A stretch of DNA of 64,000 nt from Phallusia mammillata (Eukaryota; Chordata; Ascidiacea; Phlebobranchia; Ascidiidae), in assembly GCA_003260075.1 (NCBI GenBank), contig QLIY01000510.1, forward strand, positions 51,293-115,292. The letters run 5' to 3'. The notes below the pieces were generated by a model that did not search any database, had not been told where the DNA came from, and was given only the letters and a program-made list of their open reading frames with translations. Shown here piece after piece: positions 36,160 to 54,700 of this stretch. Every line of letters begins with the position of its first letter. The stretch's first letter is position 1. Both the position numbers and the translations under genes were made by a program.

Positions 36160-38236
36160 CTAGTATTTATCTCCTAATGCAGCTGCAGAAGAGTTTTGGC
36201 CTGGACCAATATAATTTCCAATTTTGCACGGGAAGTAGTTTCCTAATTTAACAGTTCCAGCATTTTTAGTTGTAATTTTAGCTAAAATTATTGTAATACA
36301 TGAGATGTTTTAATGTTACCTTGAATGCGGGTATTTTACTTTTATGCCTGTTAGCACCATTTTGCCAAACGTTTTACATATTTTCTTGCTGAAGGGGGGG
36401 GGGAAATTTTAACAGTTCCAACATTTTTAGTTGTCATTTTAGCTAAAATTATTGTAATACATGAGATGTTTTAATATTACCTTAATGGCAGGTATTTTAC
36501 TTTTAAGCCTGTTAGCACCATTTTGCCAAACGTTTTACATATTTTCTTGCTGAACATATTGCTCCGAACAATGTGGTTGCATGCTAAATTGTCATACATT
36601 TATAAATTTTCAGTTTTATACTGTTGCTCAAATTATATATATATGGTCACATATTAATAGAACAACCCAAATAAACGAAGCAAATAATCTGTAAGTTAAT
36701 TTTTCACTAAACGCTTTGAATGATATTTTAATTCTTTGTTGGTATTTTTGATGGTTTTATCAAGCCAAACAACAGCAAGGAAATTTCAATTTTAGGTAAT
36801 AGTTTTGTTTATACCCTTACCTTGTTTTATATGATTAGGAAATTTTGTGCTACTTCTTTGAGTTAAATATAAAAAGACTTCTTCACATGACGGTAGCAAA
36901 AACTTAGACCTCAACTATACTAAAAAGATGTTTATTTCTTTTCGTAACCCGAATATAAAACTTCGCTGATCTATTTAAACCCCCAAAAATGTTGTATGTA
37001 GTGCCTTTCCATTATATCTTGGCCAGTTGCAAATTTTTCTATTCTGTGCCATTCAGTATTTAGAACAGTTGCCAAAACTACAATGAACATTATTATCTTT
37101 CTGATGCTGTAATATTGCTAATGCTTGTGGAATAGTTGTTTTAAAAAGGTGGTACACTTTGTTTGGTGAAGTAGTTTATATCCTTTGCTGTGTAAATATG
37201 CATGTTTTAGGTCCTGCATTTGAACCATAGCCATTAAGCACTCCATTACACAATATACTTATTTGGTGATTAAAAATAAACTGCATTTAATATTATTCTG
37301 TCTTCAAAAAGATAGTTTCAGACATTCAGAATGATGTGTTTATAAGCTCTAGAACACAGGGGGGGGGGACCATTAAGCACTCCATTACACAATATACTTA
37401 TTTGGTGATTAAAATAAATACTGCATTTAATATTATTCTGTCTTCATAAGGATAGTTTCAGACATTCAGAATGATGTGTTTATAAGCTCTAGAACACAAT
37501 GTGCTTTAGTCAGCTTATAAGTTTGTAATTATTAGAATTTAATTGGAACATACCACTGGCTAAAGATCAAAAATATGAACACGGAGTCCTAAATGCATAT
37601 TTTTTCCTAAAACCTGTGTTAATCGTACAAAACATTCAAAAACACCTTTCTTTTTGTGTGGGGGGGGGGGTAAAAATATGAACATGGAGTCTTAAATGTA
37701 TATTTTTTCCTAAAGCCTGTGTTAATCGTACAAAACATTCAAAAACACCTTTCTTTTTGTGTGATCAGTTAACAAAGATTCTTGGATGCCTAAAACTTTT
37801 TATAAGTGTAACTTATGTTTGATAAGCTTCACTGAGCTAAAATGTCACAATAGGTTTCTCATCCTTCTTGGTACCATTAAATACCAAATACTTAAGTTAT
37901 TATGGGACAACTGGTAATCAATTATTGAACAAACAACTTATGTACCACATTATTTTACTTCTTTGAGGTTTGCAACACACAGAATTAGGTAAACATCTGA
38001 TTTTAAGGTAAGTGAACATCAAAAAACATCGGGGGGGGGGCATAAATATAACTTATGTTTGATAAGCTTCACTGGGCTAAAATGTCACAATTAGTCTTTC
38101 AGCCTTCTTGGTACCATTAAATACTAACTGGTAATCGGTTAATGAACAAATGACTCATGTAACCACATTATTTTACTTCTTTGAGGTTTGCAACACACAA
38201 AATTAGGTAAACATCTGATTTTAAGGTAAGTGAACA
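36160..38236. other. Convergent intergenic region, SHMT and RNF32 3' ends
   Basis: No coding sequence. It is largely a series of allelic restarts after ten-G joints: 36244-36393 with 36404-36555; 37231-37358 with 37369-37500; 37569-37660 with 37671-37763; and 37801-38030 with 38041-38249. The joints are at 36394-36403, 37359-37368, 37660-37670 and 38031-38040. Once collapsed, the true spacer is probably about 1.4 kb. Confidence 0.65.
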
Positions 38237-43334
<5,098 letters not shown>

Positions 43335-44322
43335 GTTTAAAATGTATTTACGTAATTTACGTCCAGTCCAGTTGTTATTTAAGTTTGCAAATGGCGGCAC
43401 ACGTTGCCTACGTAACTTGTTGAATGGTAACCGTCTCAATTATAAACAAATATGTTTTCTATTTAAAATTAAATATACTTGTATTTACAAAAAAAACTAG
43501 AGAGATAAATGTTGTCTAACGACCATAAATCCGAACAAGTTTAACAGATAAATAAAAAAATATAGATGTTTCATTTGTTTGCGTAATAGGAAATTTTATT
43601 TTGCAAATGCTATTTTTGACATAGAGTTACAGATTGCCTATGAATAAAAACAAAATAGATCACTTTGTTTTCCAGGTACACAATTCCTGTATTTTTGCAC
43701 ATGTACTAGAAAAATCGGCTCTTTGCAAAGGTTGTCTGTGTGTGGACTGTGGACGGCGGGTTTGTGCCACAAACCCAAACTTTGTGGTTGTTGTAGCGGC
43801 ATAAATACCTGCGATTGTATTTTACACAGTTCAAATTCCCACAAATCGTGTCAGATTGTGAACGGGGATACTTTTAGTTCAAAACCTGTGTGTGGACGGA
43901 TGTGGGAGGTGGCATCTGGCATGTCAAACCAGGCGACCAGCTTACCTGAACAAGCATAATGTGTGCAGGATGCAGCGTGGGTTTGTGTTTGTGCCGAACT
44001 GCCAGTCGTGTACAAACTTATAAAAATATATTTCCAAAATCTGATCTTGCATATTATACATGTTTTGTTAAAATTATTGTTTTTTTGTGGTTGTAATGTA
44101 AAAACATCAGACAGAAGGTTTATAACTTAACTCAAAATGTTGAGTTGCTTTTCTGGCTGGAGGTGCAAATTACTGGTGATACTTAGCTTTTAACTTGTAT
44201 ATATAATGTAATAAAAAACTATAACAAAAACTTTTGTGCAAATCAAGGATGATGTGTTTGTTTATTTAGGAAAAGGAAAAGACTTAAATTAAAAGTTAGG
44301 TGGTATGTAATCAATAAACATA
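43335..44322. other. Divergent intergenic region, RNF32 / HERC
   Basis: About 1 kb between start codons. A Cys-rich 78-codon frame at 43723-43959 has no ATG of its own and no family match. No repeat is recognised. Confidence 0.4.
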
Positions 44323-47300
44323 ATGTTTACATGGGGACAACGAACGATAGAAGAAAACACCATTGACCAAACTTCGATCCAACCAGCAAAAGTTACCATT
44401 TTTGAAAATCAAGATGTCCAGCAAGCAAGTCTGAACCAATCTACTTCTGTTGTCCTGTTGAAAGATGGGTCAGTGTATGCCTTTCTCGGGCACTGCCACC
44501 CAAACAGTATCATCAGTAACAAGGTAACTGCATTGGAAACTATTGTTGTTAAGCATGTTTTTGCTGGACATTGTTTTGTTCTGGTAATTGATGATCGGTT
44601 CAGGGTTTATGGTTGGGGTAGAAATCAACATGGACAGATTGGTTTACCTGAATCTGACTTCTATCCATCTCCGAAACCTGTTAAGGCACTGCAATATTAC
44701 CAGATAATTAGTGTGGCTTGTGGAGAGGCTCACAGCTTATTTCTAACCAGCAGTGGAGTTATACTGGCTTGTGGAAGCAATGAATATGGACAACTTGGCA
44801 CTGGTGATGCACCACATAGTAGCAATGAAATGAAGATAATACAGTCACTGGGTGGAATTCCATTTGCTCAAATCGCTGCAGGGAGTTGGCATAGTTTAGC
44901 TGTGACTGTCTCTGGAGCAGTCTTTGGTTGGGGAAGAAATGATAATGGCCAGTTGGGTGTAGGAGATTGTGAAAACCGTTCAGCACCAGTGTTACTCAAG
45001 TCTCTTCGATCTCAGGTTATAAAGCATGTTGCGTCTGGTAGTTACCACACAGCAGCTTTAACTATGGATGGTGGTTTGTTTACATTTGGATCAAACAAAC
45101 AGGGGCAACTAGGCCATGGAAAATCTTCCGAAAGTTCGCTTAATCCAAGAAAAGTCTTTGAACACATGGGAGATACAGTGACACAAACAGCATGTGGTTC
45201 CTGCCATACTTTAACATTTGTTTCAAGTTCCAACCAGATATATGCATTTGGTGACAACTCAAGTGGCCAGCTTGGATATGGAGTAGAAAAAGTTGGTGGA
45301 AATTTTTTACCTCATGCAGTTACATTGCCTGGAAACAACAGTAAACAGAGCGTACCTACAACAAGCGCAGAGACTACAGGTGAACATGCTTTTATCAAGG
45401 AAATTTCAGCTGGTGGAGATGAGTCTGCAGTTACTTACACTAAAACTTCTACACCTTCTGCTGACTTTCGAAAAGTTCCACCAGAAAAGAAAATTTTTAC
45501 ACTCAGTGATGAATTAATTGCGAAGCTTCAATCTCTTTCGAATGAAACCAGAATAATGCCAGATGTAGAGAGATATTTGCAAACTGTAATGAGTTCAGCC
45601 TCTTGTCTCAATGCATCATTCCTCACCAGTGACCACTACAAGACTACAACAAGCAACCATGGAGTAAGTCTTATGGCTGCAAGACTTGGATTTAATAAGC
45701 TTTGTTCATGTAGCTGTTCTAGAGTTCAGGAGGTTATGATGCAATCTCTTCAGCATAGGTTAATACCATGTCTGGTTGCAAGCCCTCCTGACATGGAAGC
45801 ACTCAGGGTGTATCTTATTTTACCAGAATGCCAACTCTTTGAAGAACGTGATAATTATCTTACCTTATTAATACCTTTTGCTAAAAAGTGTTCCATGCTT
45901 GTTAGCGCTGCGTCAAAAGTGCTTGACAAATGGTACAGATCAATGGAACCACTCTACTTTACAAAACCTGTGAACATTTGCAAAGACTGTGTTATGCAAA
46001 TTTTGAGACGCCCTGTTGTAAATGGTGTGAATATGTTTGGAGAAATGAAATTTGTGCTTGACTATCTTGGAAAGTTAAATCATGCTAATGATTCCGGTGA
46101 AAAGTCTATTATACCTTATCAGCATTTTTACCTTCCAGCCATAACAGATCTTATAAACTTGGAAGAAGATTATATCAAATGGGTACAAGGTCGACCAGGC
46201 TGTATCTGCCAGTATCCATTTGTGTTAAATTCCCAAGCCAAGACGTCCCTGCTGCAGATAGATGCTGTTTGGCAAATGCGATCAGCATACAGTGAAGCCC
46301 ATGATCGCAACATGTCATCGTTATTTGGGTATGGTCAGAATCAGTATTTGGAAACTCTTGTCCTTGAACGGGGGGGGGGCTATAGTGAAGCGCATGATCG
46401 TAACATGTCATCACTATTTGGGTATGGTCAGAATCAGTATTTGGAAACTCTTGTCCTTGAACTGGAAGTCCGAAGAGGTGAATTAGTACATGATGCTTTA
46501 ACTAGTTTAGCCAATGTTGATATGCGGAGCCTCAAGAAACCTCTAGTGGTGAAATTTGCCGGAGAAGAAGGCCAAGATGCTGGTGGTGTGCGCAAAGAAT
46601 TCTTCATGTTAATTTTGAAAGAGGTTATTGATCCAAAGTATGGCATGTTTCAGTATTTTGAAGAATCTCGCTTGAGGGGGGGGGGTTAAAAAAACCTCTA
46701 GTGGTGAAATTTGCTGGAGAAGAAGGCCAAGATGCTGGTGGTGTGCGTAAAGAATTCTTCATGTTAATTTTGAAAGAGGTTGTTGATCCAAAGTATGGCA
46801 TGTTTCAGTATTTTGAAGAATCTCGCTTGATATGGTTTTCTGACTTTGAGCTGGAAACCGAAATGATGTACTTTTTGGTTGGTTTACTATGTGGCCTTGC
46901 AATTTACAACAATACAATCATTGATATATGCTTTCCCCTTGCTTTGTACAAGAAGCTGCTTGGTGCAACTCCAACTTTAATCGATTTACAAGAACTTGAT
47001 CCTACAATGGCGCGCAGCCTGAAGCAACTTCTAGAGTTTGATGGTGGTAACATTGAGGATATATTCTGTTTGGACTTCACTGTAAATAGGGAAAATTTCG
47101 GGGAAAGCAGAGTGGTTGAATTGATTCCAAATGGCTCAAATGTCCCAGTAACAGAGCAAAATCGTCAGGAATATGTTGATACTTATGTTGATTTTGTGTT
47201 CAACAAATCAGTCCTCCATCAGTATGAAGCGTTTAATAAAGGATTTCATAAAGTTTGTGGAGGCAAAATCATGAACCTTTTTCGACCAATGGAACTCATG

Positions 47301-48076
47301 GAAATGGTTGTTGGGAACCAAAATTACAACTGGGAAGAGTTTGAGAAAACAGCTGATTACAAGGGCGAGTATTATCGCCAGCATCCAGTGATGAAAATGT
47401 TTTGGTCAGTTTTTCATGCATTTTCACTGGAAGAAAAGAAAGAGTTTCTGTTGTTTCTTACTGGTTGCAACAAAGTTCCCATTAATGGTGTGAAAATAAC
47501 CATTCAACCAGTACGTACTGGTGACAACCACCTACCAGTTGCTCACACTTGTTTCAATTTGCTAGACTTACCAATGTACTCTTCACAGTCTATTCTTGAG
47601 CAAAAACTAAAAGGGGGGGGGGGGTAAAAAATATTTGCAAACTGTTGTACTAGTTTTTTTGTGCAATGCTATTGCTAAAGCCATTTAAAGGTAGTGAAAC
47701 CGATATTACGTTTGTAGAAGCTACTTTATTTGTTGTGTTTGTGTTTGACCAATAACAAAGCCCTAGTAATTCTGTGCATTGTCTTTCAAAGAATGTTCTA
47801 TTATGGACCAAATCCTTCTGGTAGAAATTACTGCTATTGTCCACTGAGTTGTTTAATATCATGACCAAATTCTTGTTAGGTGTGATTTGTTTGAGGGGGG
47901 GGGGTATTAATGGTGTGAAAATAACCATTCAACCAGTACGTACTGGTGACAGCCACCTACCAGTCGCTCACACTTGTTTCAATTTGCTGGACTTACCAAT
48001 GTACTCTTCACAGTCTATTCTTGAGCAAAAACTAAAAATGGCTATGCTTAATAATCAAGGATTTCACTTGGCCTAA
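44323..48076 (+). CDS. HERC4: HERC3/4-like HECT E3 ubiquitin ligase, single exon
   Basis: The frame has no introns. As printed it is broken: ten-G joints at 46370-46379, 46676-46685, 47613-47624 and 47895-47904 are followed by re-reading of the preceding sequence. Taking 44323-46369, 46463-46675, 46831-47612 and 48038-48076 gives exactly 3081 bp, or 1026 aa; human HERC3 and HERC4 are about 1050. Residues about 1-370 hold RCC1 repeats (GWGRNQHGQIGL, ACGSNEYGQLGTGD, GWGRNDNGQLGVGD, TFGSNKQGQLGHGK, AFGDNSSGQLGYG). The middle matches the HERC linker. The HECT domain occupies about the last 330 residues (FAGEEGQDAGGVRKEFF, LYKKLLGATPTLIDLQELD, FLTGCNKVPINGV), with the catalytic Cys about residue 994 in VAHTCFNLLDLP. 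It would pass ubiquitin from an E2 to substrates through that Cys. The symbol could equally be HERC3. Lack of introns suggests retroposition. Confidence 0.9.
46287..46462 (+). repeat. Allelic 83-bp duplication in HERC, joint 46370-46379
   Basis: 46287-46369 is repeated at 46380-46462 with about seven differences, several of them silent. 83 plus 10 bp equals 31 codons, so the artefact leaves the frame open and adds a spurious segment starting with three glycines. Confidence 0.85.
46531..46830 (+). repeat. Allelic 145-bp duplication in HERC, joint 46676-46685
   Basis: 46531-46675 is repeated at 46686-46830. 145 plus 10 bp is not a multiple of three, so the printed frame hits a stop at 46687-46689. 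An automatic annotation would split the gene here. Confidence 0.85.
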
Positions 48077-48445
48077 ATTAATTTAATTTGAAGAAGACAT
48101 ACTGCATTCACAATGTAAACAATTTAATTTCTTTATTCTTGTCTAATATTGCATCCATTTGGTAAAAATTATTTGCAAACTGTTGTACTAGTTTTTTTTT
48201 CAACTTTGTGCAATGCTATTGCTGAAGCCATTTAAAAGTAGTAAAACAGATATTATGTTTGTGGAAGCAACTTCATTTGTTGTGCTTGTTTTTGACCAAT
48301 AACAAAGCCCTAGTAATTCTGTGCATTGTCTTTCCAAGAATGTTCTATGATGGACCAAATCCTTCAGGTAGAAATTACTGCTATTGTCCACTAAGTTGTT
48401 TAATATCATGACCAAATTCTTGTTAGGTGTGATTTGTTTGAGTTT
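47481..48445 (+). repeat. Allelic duplication of HERC 3' end and UTR, joints 47613-47624 and 47895-47904
   Basis: Coding 47481-47612 recurs at 47906-48037, and UTR 47625-47894 recurs at about 48165-48440. One haplotype is present as two fragments and the other as one continuous piece that carries the genuine stop. Confidence 0.8.
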
Positions 48446-48724
48446 GGGTATGGGTTGGCTTTCATTGACATAAAGGTACTGTTTAAAATGTGTATTAGAC
48501 CAACTTTGTTCAAAAAGAATATTATTTGTTTTTGTGTTAGCAGAATTTGTTTTAATCCGCAATTGCATTGCATTTATTACTATGTATTTAAATTTATTTC
48601 CTGCTTCATAGCATTTATGTGTATACTTCTTCTTTGGCATTTTTTTAACTGTGCCCGATTTTCATTTACCCTTTCATGTTGCTTACAGGTTTTATATTAA
48701 TTTTAAGCTGCTTTTAACTGTTTA

Positions 48725-51700
48725 ATGATGGCTGAAACGGATCGCCAACAATTTGGTGACATCTCCAATGACAGTTTTATTTCTCCATACAATTCGCCTG
48801 TTTCTTTACAAAAATCAACACCACCTGTTGCACTGCCAAGCAATGTAGAACCACAATCATCAGCTGCTAACATTGAAAATGAATACTTATCCATTGAAAA
48901 AAATTCACTGCCAATCGAAGATGCTGCCTCAATCAATCATAAGTCTGAATTTTTTACCATGCAAACAAATGATACTGAAGAACAGCCTGAAAGCCAAAAT
49001 ATCTTGCCAAAACAAAATGCCATTCAACAAGATTCTACTGATTACCAAGCCATGGGAGATGCCCAATCTTTGGTGCAAACCGAAATAAGTAAGTGGTGTT
49101 TTTTCAGAAATTGTGGTTTTGCATTTGTGCAATGTATTGTTGTTTTACATATTTTATTCTATTCCTATTTAGCACATATTTGTTGTGAGGGTGATAAAAA
49201 GGAACTTTTACAAATATTGTTTACAACTTGGGCCATTGGTAAAACATTAAACTAGCGCTTCTGTTAATGGTTAAAATCTAGTATCATGTACATCAACACT
49301 TTTTTGTGTAAATTAAAAAAAATGTATTGTTATGTCACATATTATCAAATTTAGCGTTTTCTTGCCATATGCTCATAAATCTTGTAAGGAATAATCATAA
49401 AGCTCTGTGGGTACATCACATTTATAATTTAGTTGTTAACCTAACAGAACCTAATATCAATGGAACTGATGCTCCAGAAATAACGGGGGGGGGGTCATAA
49501 GTTAAAATCTAGTATTCATGCACATTATCACTTTGTTAGTGGGAATTAAAAACATATAATGTAAAAACCTGCTTATGCAAAATCAAAATAAGTACTTTGT
49601 TGTGATGTGCTTTTTCTAATGGAGTTCATGACTTAAACCCTTTGGGTACATCCAGTGGTGGGATTCAAAGTTTTGTCAGCTGGTTCTATCACAAAAAGTC
49701 ATATTTTTCAGCCGGTTCTGTTACAAAAAGGGGGGGGGGCATAGAACCGGTGCAAACTGGCTGAATCCACCACTGGGTACATAACATTTCTAATTCAGTT
49801 GTTAACCTAACAGAACCTAATATCAATGGAACTGATGCTGCAGACTTAACTACTGATAAACAGGTATGTGAAATCAATTGCGTAGTCTTTTTTCAATTGT
49901 TATTTACTTGTATGTTTGACGTAGTTATTGGGAAATGGAGAAGACAATCAGCCTAAAGAAATTCAACTTTCCGAATTTGATGATTCAGCGAAACTGTCGG
50001 CACAAGAAAAAAGTGCTGAGTCAGAAGAGATTGACGAATCCCTCAGAAGGGAAAGTCCCCAGGAAGCTTTGGAAGAGCTAATGAGAAACTCGCCAATTGA
50101 TGCTGAATATACAGTAGGGGGGGGGGAATCAATTGCATAGGTCGTTTGTTTTGTTATATACTTGTATGTGTGAACTTAGTTGTTGGGAAAAGAAGAAGGC
50201 AATCAGCTTGAAGAAATTCAACTTTCCGAATTTGATGACTCGGCGAAATTGCCGGTGCAAGAAAAAAGTGCTGACTCAGAAGGGATTGACGAAGCCCTCA
50301 GAAGGGAAAGTCCCCAGGAAGCGTTGGAAGAGCTAATGAGAAACTCGCCAATTGATGCTGAATATACAGTAAGTGCTGTTTGTTAAATGAATACAGGAGA
50401 ATAAGATGAACTTACAGAAACTGAAAACTCCTTTTTCCATCATCCATTGTAATACCCATAATATTCAGTAAGCTTGTCGTAGCCAACAGAAAAGGCATTT
50501 TCCTCTAGATGGCGCAAAAGCGTTTCAAAAGTTACGTATTGGATCAGGGTTGTGAGCAGACCCGAAATTAGAGCCCGAACCCGAAAGTACAAACCCAAAT
50601 CCCTTATCGTTGCTGAGGAGCCTGTTTTGGCCCTAAGGTTTGATTGACAAATGACAGCCCTATACGGAAGACCACAATCACTTTGAAAAGGTGGTTCTCA
50701 AACTTTTTTCGCATGCGGCGCATTAAAGAATTAAAATTTCCCTCGGCGGCACACTTCGCAGGTAAACAGAACATAACTTGTTGCAAGAATTTTAAATTTT
50801 AACTTTATTGTTGTGGTTAGGGATGCTTTTCATTACCAATAACTAAGTTGTGAGCTTTGAAACATTGGCAGGTACATCAGTATTTCATCATAAGGTCCTA
50901 AAACACCAGAGAATGTTTGCACGTTAAAATAGGGGATATTTCGCGGCACACTTGGAAATATCTCACGGCACACAGTTTGAGAATCACTTTAACGGGACGT
51001 TTTAGGGCCGTTGGACATTAGGTTCCACCGACTTGTTTAGCTAGGTATTTTTGTTAAGTTACGGACACAGGATGTAAAGTCAGGCCCGATAAAATAACCA
51101 AAACCCGAACCCGGTCCGACTTACAACTGTGTGTTGGATGAAGCGTCACTTTGTTTGTTGCTTGTTTTGCAGGAACTGACAGACTCGCAAATGCTTTCCG
51201 TGTCGCAAAAAATGGAGGCTGAGCTACGGGAAATGATCATCAGTGAAAAAACAAAACGCAAACAAACCACCAACAACACTGATGACTCAGGTTTGTGCGT
51301 CCATTTCTGCTTTTAAAGTGACATTAACAACACGTTATGAAAAGTTTAAGTTGCAAGACTTGATCGGTATTTTTACTAGTTTATTTAAAGATAAATGCGG
51401 AATCATTTACATCCTAAATCCTATTAAATTGATTCTGGGAATCGTTCCCTATTTTTGTTACCATTTTTGTTACGATTTCCACCTTATATATTTTATATCA
51501 CAAGTTTAAAAACGTTTATTTCCTGGTTAAAAACAGTAAGCTATCTTATTTGGAACAAATATATTTCGCTTTTTATAGCGTCTTTGGTGTCTTATTTAAA
51601 CAGGGACAATGAAGATGCTTTTATAAGCGAAATGTATTTGTTCTAAATAAAATAGTTAATTGATTTAAACGTGGAAATAAACGTTTCAAACTTGTTATGT

Positions 51701-54700
51701 AGTCAAGGATTCACGCACGTACAAATTCAGTCATGAAGTACGTTTCTAAAGACTGCACAATTTGTGCGAAAATTTTCGGGCGTAAATTTCTACGTGCACA
51801 TTTGTTCTCACTTCGTTCAAATAAACGCAAAACCATTTTCTTCCTTTCTAGTTCGCTTTTTCAGCGGTGCTTAGTTATTGCCGAATTCGGCAACAAACAA
51901 ATGCTAAATGTGTACCGGAATGAAAATATTACATAATCTTGGCGGCAGTCGTGTCGACCCGGTGTTATCCAGCTTTTTGCCGTTTAAGACACGTTACAAT
52001 GATAGTCTTTTTGCCATTATAAACGAACATTAACTTTGCAGTCGAAAAAAACGCCCAACTTCGTTAAAAAATTCAAAAGGCTCTGTCTTGTGCGTATTAA
52101 TTCAAACATTTACCACCGTTGTTTTGTCCGCAATATGTGGGGGGGGGGGTATCCAGCTTTTTGCCGTTTAAGACACGTTACAATGATAGTTATTTTGCCA
52201 TTATAAACGAACATTAACTTTGCAGTCGAAAAAAACGCCCCACTTCGTTAAAAAATCCAAAAGGCTCTGTCTTTTGCGTATTAATTCAAACATTTACCAC
52301 CGTTGTTTTGTCCGCAATATGTATGAAGTAAATTGGTTTGTAAACAACTAAACATACGTAACTATTTAATTTGTTTCATTTGTGTGGAATTGTTGAAACA
52401 TATAGCGACACTAACCAAATAATCTTCAGATTGTTTGTTTCAGTTGCATTGTTTCTATTTTTAAATTTTATTCTCCTGCCCTTTGTGTACAGCAATTGAA
52501 ACCATTCTATTTACATTAAAAACATATCAAACCGAAACGAAACAATGAATTCATTGGGTAACCTAAGGACATCTGTTTGTGCTATTGGCACAACAGTGTT
52601 TGCACCATAAAGCCACTCTACCACGTTCACTTTAGTGTTAGCGTTTAAAACTTTGGTTTATTTAACAACTAAGCATAAAACGTGAAAAACAAGTTCGATT
52701 TTATACATACGGCCCACACGCTGCTAAGGAGAATGTGTTTAACATTTTATGGTGAGCTACTACTTGAGCATCTCCAATTGCCATTCACTCTGTGTTTCGT
52801 CAACACCTTGGTCCTATACTGGACTCTTGGAGCGACCCAGACGCTAAAACAATGCTTGACGTCGAATAGGAAACATATCGTGTGTTTTGGGAGCCGCACT
52901 TCTTACTCTGCTGGTCACACAAGTGTACTTCACCATGATATGAGATGGGTCTTAACGACTGGATTTGTGTCATTATGCTTGAGAGTGCTACCAAGTTGGC
53001 AAAACTTACGGGTTGTTTTTGATACGGCTGGTAACAGCTGGGTGAATATTTCAAGTGCGAATTGCCGTGGAAAAGTTGTTGTAATATCTTGTAGGTTTTA
53101 ACATTAGTTTTTCAAGCATTTAATAAAACTGTACTGAGAAGTGATTGTCAGGTAAAATTGAAATATTTAACAGTAATAGTTTATTTATTGCAAAATGCCA
53201 GATCGAAGTAACAAAGTGTTTTTGCCAAGCATATTTAAGTTATATTTTACAAACTTTTCGTGTGCTCAATGTCTTAGAATTATTAAGTTTATATACCTCT
53301 TCTGGCAATTGTAGTTTTATTCCGACGTTTCGACGTCATATACAAGTCGCCTTTATCAGGGTAGCTAACACTTAATGCGCGGATAGTACAGTGCACGATA
53401 AACAAAGGAAAAAAAGAATTATGATTGACAGTTTTGCAAATTTAAGTGCGGATTTCATCAGAATGAGACGTTCAAATCACATTACGTTTGACGTTTTGAA
53501 CATTTGTATTTCATTTAATGTTTCAATGAAACCAGCCGTCCGAGGCCTACCTCCACAAGAACCTCGCGTATAGGTCATTAGCGAAACCCCTTGGGAATCC
53601 CATTTACACTTACAACTGTAAGGTAATGTCATTTAAGCTTTGCATTAGTTACCGTGGTTGCCAGACAGCAGTCAGTTTTACCCCTTTGAAATGCGTTGCA
53701 CGTTGGATGTAGGTGATTTATTGTGTTAAGTTCAGGTGTTTTAAAACTCAAGCGTTCCAGAAGCTTTTAAAAAATAAGTGTTGTGTTTATTGAATGTTGG
53801 TACATTGGGTTAGATACTCTTGCGGAATTTTCAATTGAAGTTAGATTCTTGAGTTTTTCAGTAGGAGATGTTAGTTCTTAATAAATGCGGTATGAAGAGT
53901 AAAAATGCATGGAGAGGAAAAAACAGAGAATAAAAACTATTGGATGACTAAAAATAACACTGGAATTAAGTTCGTGTGTTTGGTATTGTTTTGGTCAATG
54001 CTGTTCTTAGTCTTTGTACTCTGTTAGCAATTCTTGGTTTTTAGACGTTTGTAAACTTATCAGTGCTGAAGTATAAAAGCTATGCGACTAAAAGTGTGTA
54101 GTATTCTCGCCTTTCTGAGTCCGTAAAATTTTAATGAGCATGTCAAGCTTGGGCGCAGGGTTGTTTGCAAAATAGAGATTCCCACAAACTCGATGGATTT
54201 TGAGGAATTTTTTTTGAAAGTTTTCACAATCCATGGGTAATTTTCGGAGTAACGTTACAGCATGTTATCCAATCTTACGGCAACGTCGAGGTTTGTCACT
54301 TTTTGTTTGTTTTTGTAGAGGCTTTAAAAAATAACGAAATAGTCTACGTTATTTTATGTGACAGTGGTGATGCTAGGCCAAGGGGAAAGATTGAAAATGC
54401 TGTTTTTTTGCAGTGCTTGATTTTAATATAGTGAAATAATCGGGGGGGGGGAAGAGGCTTAAAAAATAACGAAATACTCGTTATTTTTTGTGACAGTGGT
54501 GATGCTAGGCCAAGGGGAAAGATTAAAAATGCTGTTTTTTTGCAGTGCTTGATTTTAATATAGTGAAATAATCACAGAATGAACACTGTTGAGTGTTGGG
54601 GAATGCCATCAGAGGGGCGAAATCGATTTTACATTTTATACAGTGTATAAAGAATAACACAGATTGATATAAGTGTATAGTGAGTGTTTCTTTCGTTTGA

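Noticed and set aside
43723..43959. Cys-rich 78-codon open frame upstream of HERC
   Set aside because: No ATG at the start, no signal peptide, no family resemblance; the cysteines come from TGT/TGC in a low-complexity stretch.
52682..53101. 139-codon open frame in the large MAP intron
   Set aside because: Starts without ATG, overlaps an open frame on the other strand, and shows no motif; probably chance.
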